Position numbers and translations under genes: made by a program. Below, in pieces: positions 33,655-44,700 of a stretch of 57,996 nt of DNA (position 1 is its first letter; every line of letters starts with the position of its first letter). This DNA comes from an uncultured Bacteroidia bacterium (GTDB taxonomy: Bacteria > Bacteroidota > Bacteroidia > J057 > CALDDN01). The notes under the pieces were generated by a model. That model made no database searches. It was not told where the DNA came from and saw nothing but the letters and a program-made list of their open reading frames with translations. The stretch covers positions 1 to 57,996 of the forward strand of contig CALDDN010000024.1 of NCBI GenBank assembly GCA_937936615.1. The letters run 5' to 3'.

Positions 33655-34173
33655 ATGTCCCTGGCACCTGCCTTCTTAGGCGAACTCCAACACGAAATCG
33701 AAAACACCCGCAAAGTTTTCGCCGCCATTCCCGACGGCCAGTACGGCTGGAAACCGCACGACAAGTCGGCGAGCCTTGGCGAACTGGCCGCCCATGTCTG
33801 CGAAACCATCGGCTGGGTAGCCGATACGATCAACAGCAACGGCTTCGACGCCGCCGTTACACCCTGGCAACCTGCCCTGGCCCACAGCCGCGAGGAATTG
33901 ATGGCCCTGCTCGAGAAGAAAGCTACTGCTGCCATCGAGGCCCTGACCAACTGCCCCGCCGATCTCGACTGGAACGAGCCGTGGGTCATGCGCGAGGGCG
34001 AGCAGATTTTGTTGTCTTTGCCCCGCCTCATTACCCTGCGTAGCATGGTAATCAACCACATGATCCACCACCGCGGCCAGCTGACGGTCTACCTGCGGCT
34101 GCTCAACGCCCACGTGCCCGGTCTCTACGGCCCCAGTGCCGACGACAAAGAACAGATGGCGCAGACCGCCTGA
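33655..34173 (+). CDS. DinB-family (YfiT-like) putative metalloenzyme
   Basis: A 172-aa four-helix-bundle protein of the DinB/YfiT superfamily (not DNA polymerase IV). The metal-binding His triad is His47 (ELAAHVCETIGW), His135 and His139 in NHMIHHRGQLTVYLR. Members include thiol-dependent transferases, and Bacillus DinB is damage-inducible; the activity here is unknown. The start is ATG 33655 (MSLAPAFLGELQHEIENTRK), 40 nt after a consensus -7 box. The track's additional 108 residues are a frame-shifted reading of the 93-aa gene. It converges on ung. Confidence 0.85.
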   Translation: MSLAPAFLGELQHEIENTRKVFAAIPDGQYGWKPHDKSASLGELAAHVCETIGWVADTINSNGFDAAVTPWQPALAHSREELMALLEKKATAAIEALTNCPADLDWNEPWVMREGEQILLSLPRLITLRSMVINHMIHHRGQLTVYLRLLNAHVPGLYGPSADDKEQMAQTA

Positions 34174-34213
34174 ACCGACTCGATGCGGCAGCCGCCGGAT
34201 GCAAGTCGGTTTT
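34174..34213 (+). terminator. Hairpin between DinB-family gene and ung
   Basis: ACCGACT (34174-34180) pairs with AGTCGGT (34204-34210), with a GCGGC...GCCGC-type inner pairing and TTTT at the end. The placement between convergent genes fits a terminator. Confidence 0.45.
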
Positions 34214-34223
34214 GCGGTTCTCG

Positions 34224-34934
34224 TCAATCGGGAATCTGCCAGTCGATGGGTTCTTTACCCTGCTGAGCAAGCAGCCGGTTGGTCTGCGAGAAGTGCTTGC
34301 AGCCAAAGAAGCCGTTTCGGGCGGCCAGCGGCGAGGGGTGGGCCGCCTTGAGCAGGTGATGCCGGCTGGCATCGATGCAGCGGGCCTTGGCCTGTGCAAA
34401 CTTGCCCCATAACAGAAAAACGAGGCCCTCGTGGCGGTCGTTGAGGCACTCCATGACCGCATCGGTGAAGGTTTCCCAGCCTTTGCCCTGGTGCGAGCCG
34501 GCCTGTCCCGCGCGAACGGTCAGGGTGGCGTTGAGCAGGAGTACCCCCTGGCGTGCCCAGTGTTCGAGATTGCCGTGGCGGGGTGCGGGAATGTGCAGGT
34601 CGTTGTACAGTTCCTGAAAGATGTTGACCAGCGAAGGGGGAGGCGGTAGGCCCCGCTGCACCGAAAAGCACAGCCCGTGGGCCTGACCGGGGCCGTGGTA
34701 GGGGTCCTGACCGAGAATGACGACCCGCACCCGATCGATAGGGGTCAGGGTGAAGGCATTGAAAATCAGGGGTCCGGGTGGGTAGATCACCTGCCCGTTC
34801 TGTTTTTCGGCTTTGAGGAACTGAACCAGGGCGTGAAAGTAGGGCTTGCTGAACTCGGCCTCGAGGGCCTGCTCCCACGACGGCTCGATCTGAACGGGAA
34901 CCCGGGGAGGCGGTGCATCGAAGAGCTGGCTCAT
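34224..34934 (-). CDS. ung: Uracil-DNA glycosylase, family 1
   Basis: A 236-aa repair enzyme that removes uracil from DNA. Motif A is [18 protein letters not shown] with catalytic Asp77; the uracil-binding strand is [19 protein letters not shown]; motif B is [17 protein letters not shown]. Length and motif spacing are normal for UDG family 1. It converges with the DinB-family gene and stands alone on the minus strand, 114 nt downstream of the repeat protein's stop. Confidence 0.97.
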   Translation of the reverse strand: MSQLFDAPPPRVPVQIEPSWEQALEAEFSKPYFHALVQFLKAEKQNGQVIYPPGPLIFNAFTLTPIDRVRVVILGQDPYHGPGQAHGLCFSVQRGLPPPPSLVNIFQELYNDLHIPAPRHGNLEHWARQGVLLLNATLTVRAGQAGSHQGKGWETFTDAVMECLNDRHEGLVFLLWGKFAQAKARCIDASRHHLLKAAHPSPLAARNGFFGCKHFSQTNRLLAQQGKEPIDWQIPD

Positions 34935-35048
34935 GGCCGAATTTCGTAAAAAGTGCTGCCTGGCGGTGCTTGGGCAGCCGATGTGGCTGATGAACCAGGA
35001 GCCGGAGGCTTGTCCGATTGGCCGGCAGCCGAATAAACTCCGAATAAA

Positions 35049-36512
35049 CTAAGGCTCGTGTGCCGAAAGTGCGAGCTGAACGCGCAGCAGGCCGGCTCGC
35101 GCTTTCTGTTCGATGCTGCTCTGGTAGCTGTAATTGCTGTAATCAAATACCTGGGTGTAATACTTTTTGGCCGATCGATATTGGCTGAGCTGTTCATGGA
35201 TTATGCCTTCGTGCAGCAACGAAGCAACCTGCATCCAGGTATTGGTTTTCGCGGGATATTTTCTGCTTTCCCGATAACAGGTCAGAGCTTGATCGATCCG
35301 GCCCAGTTTGTGTTCCAGTCGGGCTTTTCGGTAGTTCCATTCCGTGCGTTCGTCGGCATTCAACTGAAACTTTTGCAGCTGGCTCAAAGTGGCTCGGGCC
35401 GATTCGGCCCAGCCGCCATCCAGTGCCATTTTCAGTTGAAGCCATAGCTGGTGCTGCGGAGACTGTGCAGCCCTTTCCCATGCCTTGACCTCTTTCAGAG
35501 CGTTCCGGTCTTCGTCGATCAGAGGCTCGGGCAAGCCCAGTGTTTGCTTGACTTGCTGTTGAAAACCCTGCCGATCGCCCTTCAGGCGGGCAAGGGCTGC
35601 CCGTCTCATGCCGCAGTCGTGCTGGTAGAGCCGGCCGCCGTAATGCTTTTCGAAGCGGGCCAATGCCTCCTCGGCGGCGGCGAAATCGGATCGACCCATC
35701 GAAATGCGGGCCGAAAGCCACCAGATGAACGGCAACCGGTGTGCTTCGCCCTCTATTTCGCGGATCAGCTTTTGTGCTGCCGCGCCGTTCAGGTTTTCGA
35801 TTTCGAGCTGGGCGAGTAGGTAGTTCCAGAGAATTGGCGAACGACCGGCCTGCTGTTCTTTCTGGGCCTGTTCCCAGGCCCGGGTGGGCTTGGCGTGCAG
35901 ATGACGGTAGGTGTAGAGCAGCAGCACCTTACTCTGCTGGCTGAAGAACGTATTGGCCTGAGCCGAGCGGATGAGTTCCGCCGTTCCCCGGGTCAGGCTG
36001 CCGCTCAGCCCCAAGAAATCGAGTACCCACTGGTAACGGTCGGGTACGGCAGCGAGGCAGACTTCGAACAGGCCCCGCAAGCGGGCCGGTGCGGGGTGTT
36101 TCGAGGATTTGAGGGCCTGAACGTGGTTCCAGCACCGCCTGATTTGCCAGGCGGCCAACCACGTTTCGCCTTCGAGCAGGCCTAGCACGGCGGCTTGCAG
36201 GGCCAGTTCCGCCTGTATAAGGTGTTTGAATTCGGATTGAGGGCTAGATTCCAGCAGCCGGTGGGCCGAATCGGCTGTCCGTGTGTAAGCGGCGGCATGC
36301 ACGCAACTTGGCCCGACCAGTTGCTGCAGAAACCGGGCATGTGTTTGGTAGAGCAGGCGCACCTGCGCGTTGGGGTGGGCCGCAGCAAGGGAGTAGGCCT
36401 CTGCCAGCTCGAAGCGGTAAAGGGCTGTTTCGATGGCTTCGACGGGCTGCGGCCATTGGCCCCCCAGTGGCCCGGCTGCGGCGATGAACGGCAGCAGGGC
36501 CAGGGCGATCAG
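35049..36512 (-). CDS. Helical-repeat (TPR-like) secreted protein, probable CTG start
   Basis: A protein of about 487 residues. From Leu37 of the track ORF it reads LIALALLPFIAAAGPLGG, a short signal-like segment, followed by all-helical sequence with degenerate TPR-like units (ALARFEKHYGGRLYQHDCG, ALTCYRESRKYPAKT, SAKKYYTQVFDYSNYSY). The only in-frame ATG (36620) would overlap the zinc-ribbon gene by 112 nt and add 36 residues that look like that gene read in another frame. The CTG at 36512 overlaps the preceding TGA as CTGA, like the ATGA overlaps elsewhere in this window. The start is therefore uncertain. It is third in the Nif3 operon; function is unknown. Confidence 0.68.
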   Translation of the reverse strand: MIALALLPFIAAAGPLGGQWPQPVEAIETALYRFELAEAYSLAAAHPNAQVRLLYQTHARFLQQLVGPSCVHAAAYTRTADSAHRLLESSPQSEFKHLIQAELALQAAVLGLLEGETWLAAWQIRRCWNHVQALKSSKHPAPARLRGLFEVCLAAVPDRYQWVLDFLGLSGSLTRGTAELIRSAQANTFFSQQSKVLLLYTYRHLHAKPTRAWEQAQKEQQAGRSPILWNYLLAQLEIENLNGAAAQKLIREIEGEAHRLPFIWWLSARISMGRSDFAAAEEALARFEKHYGGRLYQHDCGMRRAALARLKGDRQGFQQQVKQTLGLPEPLIDEDRNALKEVKAWERAAQSPQHQLWLQLKMALDGGWAESARATLSQLQKFQLNADERTEWNYRKARLEHKLGRIDQALTCYRESRKYPAKTNTWMQVASLLHEGIIHEQLSQYRSAKKYYTQVFDYSNYSYQSSIEQKARAGLLRVQLALSAHEP

Positions 36513-37264
36513 GCCAGCTGCTCGTCGGGCTGGGCGACCGGCTCGAAGAGGTCTTCGGCTACGAGGATTCGACCGCAGTTTTCGCAGACAATCAGTTTGC
36601 GGCTTTGGCGAATTTCGCATTGCCGTTGGGGGGGGATGATGGCAAAGCAGCCGCCACAGGCCCCGCGATCGACCGTTACGACGGCCAGCCCGTTGCGCAT
36701 GTTGTTGCGGATGCGGGTATAGGCCCGGAACAGGCGGTCGTCGTCGATTTTGGCTTTGGCTTCCTCGGCCAGCTTGGCCAGTTCGTCTTCTTCTTTACGG
36801 GTTTCTTCGATCAGCTGGTCGAGCTCGTTTTTCTTTTCTTCGAGGTCTTTGGTGCGCTCGGCCAGCATACGGTTTACTTCCTCCATGCGGGCCATGCGTT
36901 CGCCAATCGATTCGCTGAACTGGCGGATTTTTCGTTCGCTGGTCTGAATGTCAAGCTGTGCCAGTTCGATTTCCTTGTTGATGGCCTCGTACTCCCGGTT
37001 GTTTTTCACCTCCATGAGCTGGCTCTCGTAGCGGGCAATGGCGATGCGTGCTTCTTCCATGACGGTCTCGCGTTTGCGGATTTCGTCCTGAAAGGAGTCG
37101 ATCTCCTGTTGCAGGCGGTCGCGGCGGGTGCGCAGGCCCTCGAGTTCATCCTCCAGGTCGTTGACCTCTTCGGGCAGCCCCCCCCGGATGCTGCGCAGGC
37201 GGTCGAGCCGCGTATCGATGCGTTGCAGTTTGGCTAATGCTCTGAGTTTTTGGACTAGTTCCAT
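36509..37264 (-). CDS. Coiled-coil protein with C4 zinc ribbon
   Basis: A 251-aa protein. Residues 1-185 form a long antiparallel coiled coil (ELVQKLRALAKLQRIDTRL, NREYEAINKEIELAQLDIQTSERKI). A C-terminal zinc ribbon follows: CGGC (about 204-207) and CENC (about 228-231). This is the CT398-like/zf-RING_7 family commonly found next to Nif3 in Bacteroidota. The role is uncertain; an RNA- or DNA-related scaffold has been suggested for relatives. It starts 57 nt after the Nif3 stop and overlaps the next gene's putative CTG start. It carries a C8 tract at 37178-37185. Confidence 0.88.
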   Translation of the reverse strand: MELVQKLRALAKLQRIDTRLDRLRSIRGGLPEEVNDLEDELEGLRTRRDRLQQEIDSFQDEIRKRETVMEEARIAIARYESQLMEVKNNREYEAINKEIELAQLDIQTSERKIRQFSESIGERMARMEEVNRMLAERTKDLEEKKNELDQLIEETRKEEDELAKLAEEAKAKIDDDRLFRAYTRIRNNMRNGLAVVTVDRGACGGCFAIIPPQRQCEIRQSRKLIVCENCGRILVAEDLFEPVAQPDEQLA

Positions 37265-37321
37265 ATCCCGTTGGGTGTATTGGCTGTATTGAGGGGTAAA
37301 ATGGGGGTTTTGGGCTTTGAA

Positions 37322-38152
37322 TCAGCTGGATCGTTCTGGGCTTGAATCGACTGCTCCCCAGTCGAGCTGCACGGGGTTGGTCGAACGGCTGGACAGATGC
37401 AGGCGGTTTTGGGCCACAAGCTGGGGAAATTGGGCGCAAAGGTACTCAAAAATCAGTTCCGCGGTAAACTGTTCGGTTTCGTAGTGTCCGGCATCGACGA
37501 GCAGCATACGGCCTTGGGGTTCAAAGAAATAATGGTGCGTCAGGTCGCCCGTTACGAAGGCGTCGGCTCCTGCCTGCAGGGCGGCCTCGATCAGAAAGCT
37601 GCCCGAGCCGCCACAAACGGCCACCCGCTCGATGACCGGTGGCCCGGGCGCGTAGCGCAGGAGCCGTGTTTGCAGCTGCTGGCGCACGTGCTGCCGGAAC
37701 TGGGCCTCGCTCAGGGGCGCGGGCAGGCGTCCGATGAGGCCCGCACCCGTCTGCCCCGTGCTGTCGCGGGGCTGCAGGATGCGTGTTTCGACCAGGCCGA
37801 GCCGCCGGCCGATGCGGCTGTTCACGCCGGTGGACACGTTGTCCAGATTGGTATGCAGGGCAAAGAGGGCGATTCTGCGTTCGAGGGCCAGCAGCAGGCA
37901 GCGGCTCACGAAGTCATCGCCCCGCAGGTGCTTGCGGGGGCGAAACCACAGCGGGTGGTGGGTGATGACGAGGTTGGCTCCCAGCTCGTGGGCTTCATCG
38001 AGGACGGTTTCGGTGATTTCGAGGGCCACGAGTGCCGATGTGAGCGTGGCAGTCGGCTGGCCGGTGTGCAGGCCCACGTTATCGTACGATTCGGCCAGGT
38101 TCGGGGGTGCCCAGCGGTCGAAGGCGGCGATCAGGTCGGCTATAGCGGTCAT
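37322..38152 (-). CDS. Nif3-like dinuclear metal-centre protein
   Basis: A 276-aa member of the Nif3/YbgI/YqfO family, which forms hexameric rings with a two-metal site. Visible ligand motifs are NVGLHTGQP, VITHHPLWFRPRK, HTNLDNVSTGVN and, late, GHYETEQF. The bacterial YqfO-type insertion is missing, so this is the short form. ATG 38152 (MTAIADLIAAFDRW) is the family start. It is first in a minus-strand operon with the zinc-ribbon and repeat proteins. The function is unsettled; GTP cyclohydrolase-like and metal-chaperone roles have been proposed. Confidence 0.93.
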   Translation of the reverse strand: MTAIADLIAAFDRWAPPNLAESYDNVGLHTGQPTATLTSALVALEITETVLDEAHELGANLVITHHPLWFRPRKHLRGDDFVSRCLLLALERRIALFALHTNLDNVSTGVNSRIGRRLGLVETRILQPRDSTGQTGAGLIGRLPAPLSEAQFRQHVRQQLQTRLLRYAPGPPVIERVAVCGGSGSFLIEAALQAGADAFVTGDLTHHYFFEPQGRMLLVDAGHYETEQFTAELIFEYLCAQFPQLVAQNRLHLSSRSTNPVQLDWGAVDSSPERSS

Positions 38153-38737
38153 GGGCTGGCAATCTTCGAGCAAACAGCTATTCTTTTGATTTTTTGATTT
38201 ATATTTGGCTTTTTTTACTTGATTTTATTTTTTTTGTTTTGAAAGTATGTGTGATTTTGTCTGGATCCAGCCCAATTGGCCGCCGTTGGTGGTTGGTGAA
38301 CGCACAAGGTCTTGCGAAATGCTTGCGGGCTGATTGCCTGCGACCGGCACCGCAATTATGAAATTAATTATGAAAATGAAATAAAGTAGGGTATCTTTTT
38401 TGAAGGGCTTTCGAATTCGATTTCAAGATTCAACTTAGGCAAACTCAGGTCAACTCTTCAGCAGAAGTTAACGTAAAAGTAAACCGATGATCGATCCGCA
38501 AAAATTGTGTCTCTCGACCATCGGTCGGTTCCAAACCTAGATTCATCGAAAAAAAGACAAAAGCACATCCCATGTAATGATACATTTGAATCGATCTTGT
38601 TTCGGGTCTCGCTCTCATTGAGCAGCCTAATTCAGGATGAGGCAAATGCCTGATCGAATCAGACGCCCAGTAATTCAATCTGTTGAGCTAGACTAAAGCT
38701 AAAGTTATTGTCATAACCTAAAACCCAAATTCACATT
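38153..38737. other. 585-bp divergent spacer without a gene
   Basis: It separates Nif3 (minus) from the 3593-aa T9SS gene (plus). An AT-rich island occupies 38175-38235. A 12-bp tandem repeat lies at 38354-38377 and the palindrome AGGCA-AA-TGCCT at 38640-38651. No exact TAnnTTTG was found close to the T9SS start. The 77-aa track ORF at 38445-38678 (minus) lacks any gene-like feature. Confidence 0.6.
38354..38377. repeat. 12-bp tandem repeat
   Basis: AATTATGAAATT is followed directly by AATTATGAAAAT (11 of 12 identical), about 360 nt upstream of the 3593-aa gene. Confidence 0.6.
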
Positions 38738-41700
38738 ATGCAGCTTTGTTACAACCAAATTGCCCGCTTGCTTCGTAGATCGTTGGTCGCTTTGGGATGC
38801 CTTTTAGTGGTTTCCCACAGCGCACTGGCGCAAAAGTCCGGTGGCGATGCCCGCTGGGCCAATGGCCCCGTGGCGGGCAACAACTCCTCGGAAGGCCTGC
38901 GCATCGTCCACGACGCCCAGCTCAACAGCTATGTTGTCGGCATTTTTCAAGGTACCATCACGCTGGGTTCGGTAACCATGACCTCGAAAGGGGAGCGCGA
39001 CGGCTACCTGGCTAAGTACGACCCCAATGGCCAGTTGGTCTGGGTCCGTCAGATGGGCAGTACCGAGGCCGACATCCCCCTCGGGCTGGCCATTCACCCG
39101 CCCACGGGCGATCTCTTCGTAACGGGGATCTTCCACAACGGCATGGAAATCATCACCCCCAACCAGACCTTGACCCTGAACACGGACTTTGTCGGTCCGC
39201 CCAACAACCAGGACATTTTCATCGCTAAGTTCGACAACAACGGTCAGGCCCTGTGGGCCACCAAAATCGGTAATGCGGTCGACAATGTCTTCGAGCAAGC
39301 CGAAGATATCGCCGTGGACAATGCCGGCAATTGCTACGCCGTCGGGGTAATCTACACCGACGCCCGCTTCCACAGCTCGCCCCTGAGTGCTAAGCCTTTT
39401 CAGGTGGTTAATCCCGCGCAGCCGGGTTTCGCAAAGGAGGGTTTTCTGGCCAAATACCTGGGCGGCAACGGCGAACTCGACTGGGTGCGTACGATGGGCG
39501 GCTCGAACAGCGACGAGGCTAACTGCGTCGTTATCAATCGGGCAGGTAACGTAATTGTAGCCGGTTCGTTCGACAACACCGCCAACAATGCAAGTATCGA
39601 TGGCCAGGCTGTTGCCTCGCTGATTACGCCCGGGCCGTCCGACGAAAAGGGCATGTTCGTGGCCGCCTGGGATTTGAATGGCAACCGAATCTGGGTTCGG
39701 GCCTATGCCTCACGCAGTGGTGGCGAGGCTTTCCCTCGGCGCATGGCCATCGATCCAAATGGTTACTTTTCCATTATCGGCGACTACACAGGCTCCCTGC
39801 ATGTAACCGGACCGTTTACCAATGCTCCAGCCACACTAAACAGTGTCGGGTCGGTCGACAATTTCTTCCTGAAACTGGGCGGCTTTGGCATCCAACAATG
39901 GGTGCGCAGCGGCGGCGGTCCCAATCCTGAATCGGCCACCTCTGTAACGGTGGACGACGCGGGCAACAGCTACTTCATCGGGTACTATCGACCGGGTTCG
40001 ACCTTCGGCCCCTTCAACATGACCGGTCCGAACTACCCCAACCAGTGCCACTATTTCATCAAAATCGATCCGCTGGGCAATTATGTGTGGGCCGATGCCT
40101 ACACGCCCTTCCTGACTGACCACAGCGTAACGGGCGATGGCTGCCGGTTCTTTGGAACGGGGCGTATTTTTCAGCCCCCGCCCACCAATCGAATCGGTAA
40201 TGTTACCATTCCTTACAATCTGACGGGCGGCAACCGTGGCGACCTCGTCTACCGCTTCGATCTAGTCAAAGGGGGTCAGATTGCGCCCATCTCGACCATT
40301 CCCACGGGGCCGATTTGCCGCGGCTCGAACGCCAACCAGACCGGCGGTACCATCCACCTGGCTAATGTGGTGGGCAGCATCATCCGGTGGGAATCTTCGA
40401 CCGACTGCCCGGCCTTCACCAATCCGCAGGCCATCAACCAGACGGTTCCCAGCCTGCCGTGGGCCAATCTGGCACAGACTACCTGCTTCCGCGCCGTGGT
40501 GCGCAACGGCAACTGCGAGGATTTCTCCGAAGTGGCCCAAATCAACATTCTGCCCGACCCCGTGGTGAGCATCAACCCGCCCGGGCCGCTGCAGGTGTGT
40601 TTCCTCGAATCGAAACTCATCGAAGCGCAGGGAGCCGACTTCTACAGCTGGACTGCCCTGCCCATGTTTGCACCCAACCTGCAAAGCCCCAGTACAGCCA
40701 ACCCCAGCTTCTTTGGCTCCTCGCCTGGCTCAGCGATCTACACGGTAACGGGTGTCGATGCCAACGGCTGCAGCAGTCAGGCGACCATCAGTATCGAAGT
40801 GCTGGTAACGCCCCGGCCCAACGCCCTGGGCATCAACCCGCCCGGCCCGCTGACCCTCTGTGCCGATCAAGTCCAGAGGCTGGATGCTGCTCCGCCTACC
40901 CTCAGTTTCTACAGCTGGGCACCGGCAAACAACCTGTCCGCCACCAGCACGCCTTCGACCCAGTTTGCCAGCTCCACGGCGGGTACCTACACCTACACCC
41001 TGACCGCCGGAACCAACCCCGTCTGCACCAGTACGGCGGAGATTCAGATCACGGTGGTCGGCCTGCCGGTCATTGACATCAACCCGCCCAGCCCGCTGCA
41101 GGTCTGCCTCGGCGAGTCGGTCAACCTGACGGCCTCGGGGGCCACAACTTACAACTGGGCACCGGCCACCGACCTGAGCAGCACCAATGCGGCCAACCCC
41201 ACGCTGATAGCAAGTACGCTCGGCACGCGAACTTATACCGTTACCGGTATCGATGCCAATGGCTGCGCCAACACCGCGCAGGTCGATGTCGTCGTTACGC
41301 CGGGAACAGCCATGAGCATCACGCCTGCCGGTCCGCTGACCCTCTGCGTCAACCAGAGCCAGCTCCTGACGGCGACGGGTGCCGACAGCTACAGCTGGGC
41401 ACCGGCCACCAACCTGACCAGTGCAACGTCCCCCAGTACGCTCTTCAGCGCAGCCGCTCCCGGAACCTACACCTACGTAGTATCGGGCACTAAACTCAAT
41501 GGCTGCACCGGCAGTGCCGAGGTTACGATTACCGTTGTGGCCGCTCAGACGGTTACCGCAACCGGCCCCGCCGACGTTTGTGCGGGCCAGAGTGCCACGC
41601 TGACGGGGCTGGCGGTGAGTGGCAGCCCGCAATGGCAACGCGCTTCGGGACCGGGCTGCGTTACGCCCTGGGTCAATATTCCGGCCGCCAATGCCTTCTC

Positions 41701-44700
41701 GTATACAACCCCCGCACTCAATCCGGGGGATGTCAACTGCTTCCGACTGGTGGTTACCGATCCGCTGTGCGGCACGGTCGAATCGGCACCCGTGCTCATT
41801 AACATCAATCCGGCTTCCATTGGGGGCCTAACTTCGGCAACTACGATGGTGGTCTGCACCCCGCCCAACACAGGTACTGTGGTGGTCAATGGCCAAAGCG
41901 GCCAGGTAGTCCGCTGGGAAAGTTCGACCAATCAGGTTGCCTGGACTCCCATCAACGTTACGGCGACGACCTATACGTTCGTTGATCTGCTCCAGACGAC
42001 CTGGTTCCGCGCCGTGGTACAGAATCCGGGTTGTGCGGAAGCCCCCTCGCTGCCGGTTCGCATAGAGGTGATCAGCGGCCCCGTGGGGGGCAGCATCGGC
42101 CCCGACCAGACGCTCTGCGCCGGCAGCCGCCACACCTTCGACCTGACCGGCTCAACGGGCCAGCTGCTGCGCTGGGAGTTCTCTTTCGACAACTTTGCCT
42201 CGGTAGCCGGTTCGGTTCCGCCTTCGACCCAAACCCCGCTGCAGCTCACGACCCCCATCCTCAACCAGACGGTGAGCTACCGCGCGGTGGTGGGTGCAGC
42301 CGGATGCCCCGAAGTCTATTCCAATGTGGCGACCCTGACCGTAACGACGGGCAGCGGCGTAGTCGCTCCGCCCATTTCTGAATTCTGCGGGGCGGCCCCC
42401 AGCCGCTTCTTCTCGCTGACGGCTTTCTCGGGCAACATCATCCGTTGGGAACGCTCGACCGATTGCGCCAACTTCAGCAACCCCGTACCGGTAGCGGCTA
42501 CGACGCCGACCCTGTCGGTGCAAGCCGGCATCACGCAGACGACCTGCTTCCGTGCCGTTACCGACAACCCGGCATGCCCTTATTCGACCCCAGCCGAGGT
42601 GCGCATCAGCCCCAACACGGCTGGTGGTACGATCAGCGGTGCCCCCGCCGGTCCGGTCTGTGCCCCCGCTGGTCCCTTCAACCTGACGCTGACCAATCAG
42701 GTGGGCGATGTGCTCCGCTGGGAACGCTCGACCGACAACGGCCTAACCTGGCAGGCCATCGGCAACGCCGGCAATACGGTACTCGCTGTCAATCAACTGA
42801 CGCAGAACACGCTCTTCCGTGTTCGGGTGCAAAGCGGCCTCTGCCCGCCCCAGTACTCGCAGCCGGCCCGCGTGGACATCGCGCCCTCGCCCGTTGCCGC
42901 ACCGATCACCAGCAGCGGCCCGGCCACCGTCTGCGCCGGTGCCAGTGGCGTGCTGACCCTTAGCCCGGCGGCCAACGGCATCGTACAACGCTGGGAGGTT
43001 TCGACCGACAACTTCGCCACCGCACCGACGGTCTTCAATACGTCGAACCGGTTCTTTACTTACAGCAACGTGAGCCAGACGACGCAGTACCGCGCCGTGC
43101 TGGCTACCAACACCTGCCCGCCGGTAACGACGCCGGTCTTTACCCTGACGGTAACTCCCCAAACCGTTCCGGGAACGATCAATGGCCCGGCCACCGTCTG
43201 CAGCGGCACCAACAGCGGCTCGCTGGTGCTGACCGGCCACACGGGTGCCATCCTGCGCTGGGAAGTTTCGACCAATAATTTTCTGACTGTAACGACTTTG
43301 CCTGCGGTCGCCAACTTCCTCAACTACAGCAACCTGACGGCCACGACGCGCTACCGCGCGGTCGTACGCAGCGGCAGCTGTGCCCAGCGCACGACCCAGC
43401 CCGTCGAGGTAACGGTACTTCCCGCTCCGGTGGGCGGCACGCTGCTGGGGCCGCCTTCGGTTTGCGGCAGCCCCAACACCGCTCAGCTCGATCTGCGCAG
43501 CTTTGTCGGACCGATTGTTCGCTGGGAAAAGAGTACGAACAACTTCACGACCGCTCCGACGGTCATCAACCACACGCAGCCCAGCTACACAGCCAGCAAC
43601 CTGGCGGTAACGACCCAGTTCCGGGCCGTGGTGGGCGATCCGCAGTGCGGCTTCGCAACCTCCACCGTCTGGGAAGTGAAGGTCAATCCTGCTTCGGTCG
43701 GCGGCAATGCAGTTGCCTCTACGCCCAGCCTGTGCACCAGCGGTGCAGCCAGCGTGAGCCTCCTCAACAGTGTAGGTAACCTTGAACGCTGGGAGAAATC
43801 GGTTGGCGCGTGCAACGGCCCGTGGCAGCCCATCGCCAGCTCGGCCAACCTCTTTACGTTCAACGACCCGCAGCCCGTGCAGCAGACGACCTGCTACCGC
43901 GCCATTGTTCGTAACGGCACCTGTGCGCCGGTTGCTTCGGCACCGGCTGAAATCAAGGTCTACCGCAACCCGATCGCCGGTTTCAATGCAACGCCGGTGC
44001 GCTGCAAAGGCGAAAGCAACGGCGCGATCACGCTCAGGGCGACTTCATTCAATTTCGAGTTTTCGATCGATGGGGGCGCGACCTACCAGCCTGCAACTCC
44101 TCCGGCCATCCAGTTTACGGGCTTGGCTGCGGGCAGCTACCCTGTACGTGCCCGTAACCTGAGCCAGACCTGCGTCTTCAGCGGCCCGACGGTCGTCGTG
44201 AGCGAACCGGCGGTTGCGCTGGCGGTTGCCAACCTGCAAACCCGTGCTCCGCGCTGCAACCAGCCGAATACGGGTCTGGTCGATCTGACAGTAACGGGCG
44301 GCACGGCCCCCTATGCCTTCCGCTGGTCGAACGGTGCCCAAACCGAAGACCTAGTCAACGTGGCTTCCGGAACCTACACCGTAACGATTACCGACCGCAA
44401 CGGCTGCGAGCAGGTAACTTCGGCTGTCGTACCGGCGGCGAGCAGCGTATCGGTTTCAGCTGCGGTTAATGATGTGAGCTGCTTCGGCAGCCGCGACGGT
44501 GCAATCAGCGCAACGGCTACGGGCGGTACGCCTCCCTATGCCTACAACTGGAGCATTGGCGGCCCGACCAACCTGTCCTCGCGCAGCAACCTGGCTGCTG
44601 GCCAGTATACCCTTGTGGTGGTGGATGCTGCAGGCTGTTCGAGCACGCAGACCTATATCATCGTGGAGCCGCCCCGCCTGACCACCCAGATCAGTACAAC

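Noticed and set aside
33655-34173. DinB reading as DNA polymerase IV
   Set aside because: The sequence is the small four-helix DinB/YfiT metalloprotein with a His triad, not a Y-family polymerase.
36512-36620. ATG 36620 as the start of the repeat protein
   Set aside because: It would need a 112-nt overlap with the zinc-ribbon gene, and the added residues are Arg/Pro-rich shadow sequence; kept only as an alternative.
38445-38678. 77-aa minus-strand ORF in the spacer before the 3593-aa gene
   Set aside because: No RBS, signal, domain or hydrophobic pattern, and its composition follows the AT-rich spacer.
40310-43960. Regular DNA repeats that could suggest a CRISPR array or satellite
   Set aside because: The period is about 250-270 bp, the frame is open throughout, and similarity is at protein level; these are coding Ig-like modules.
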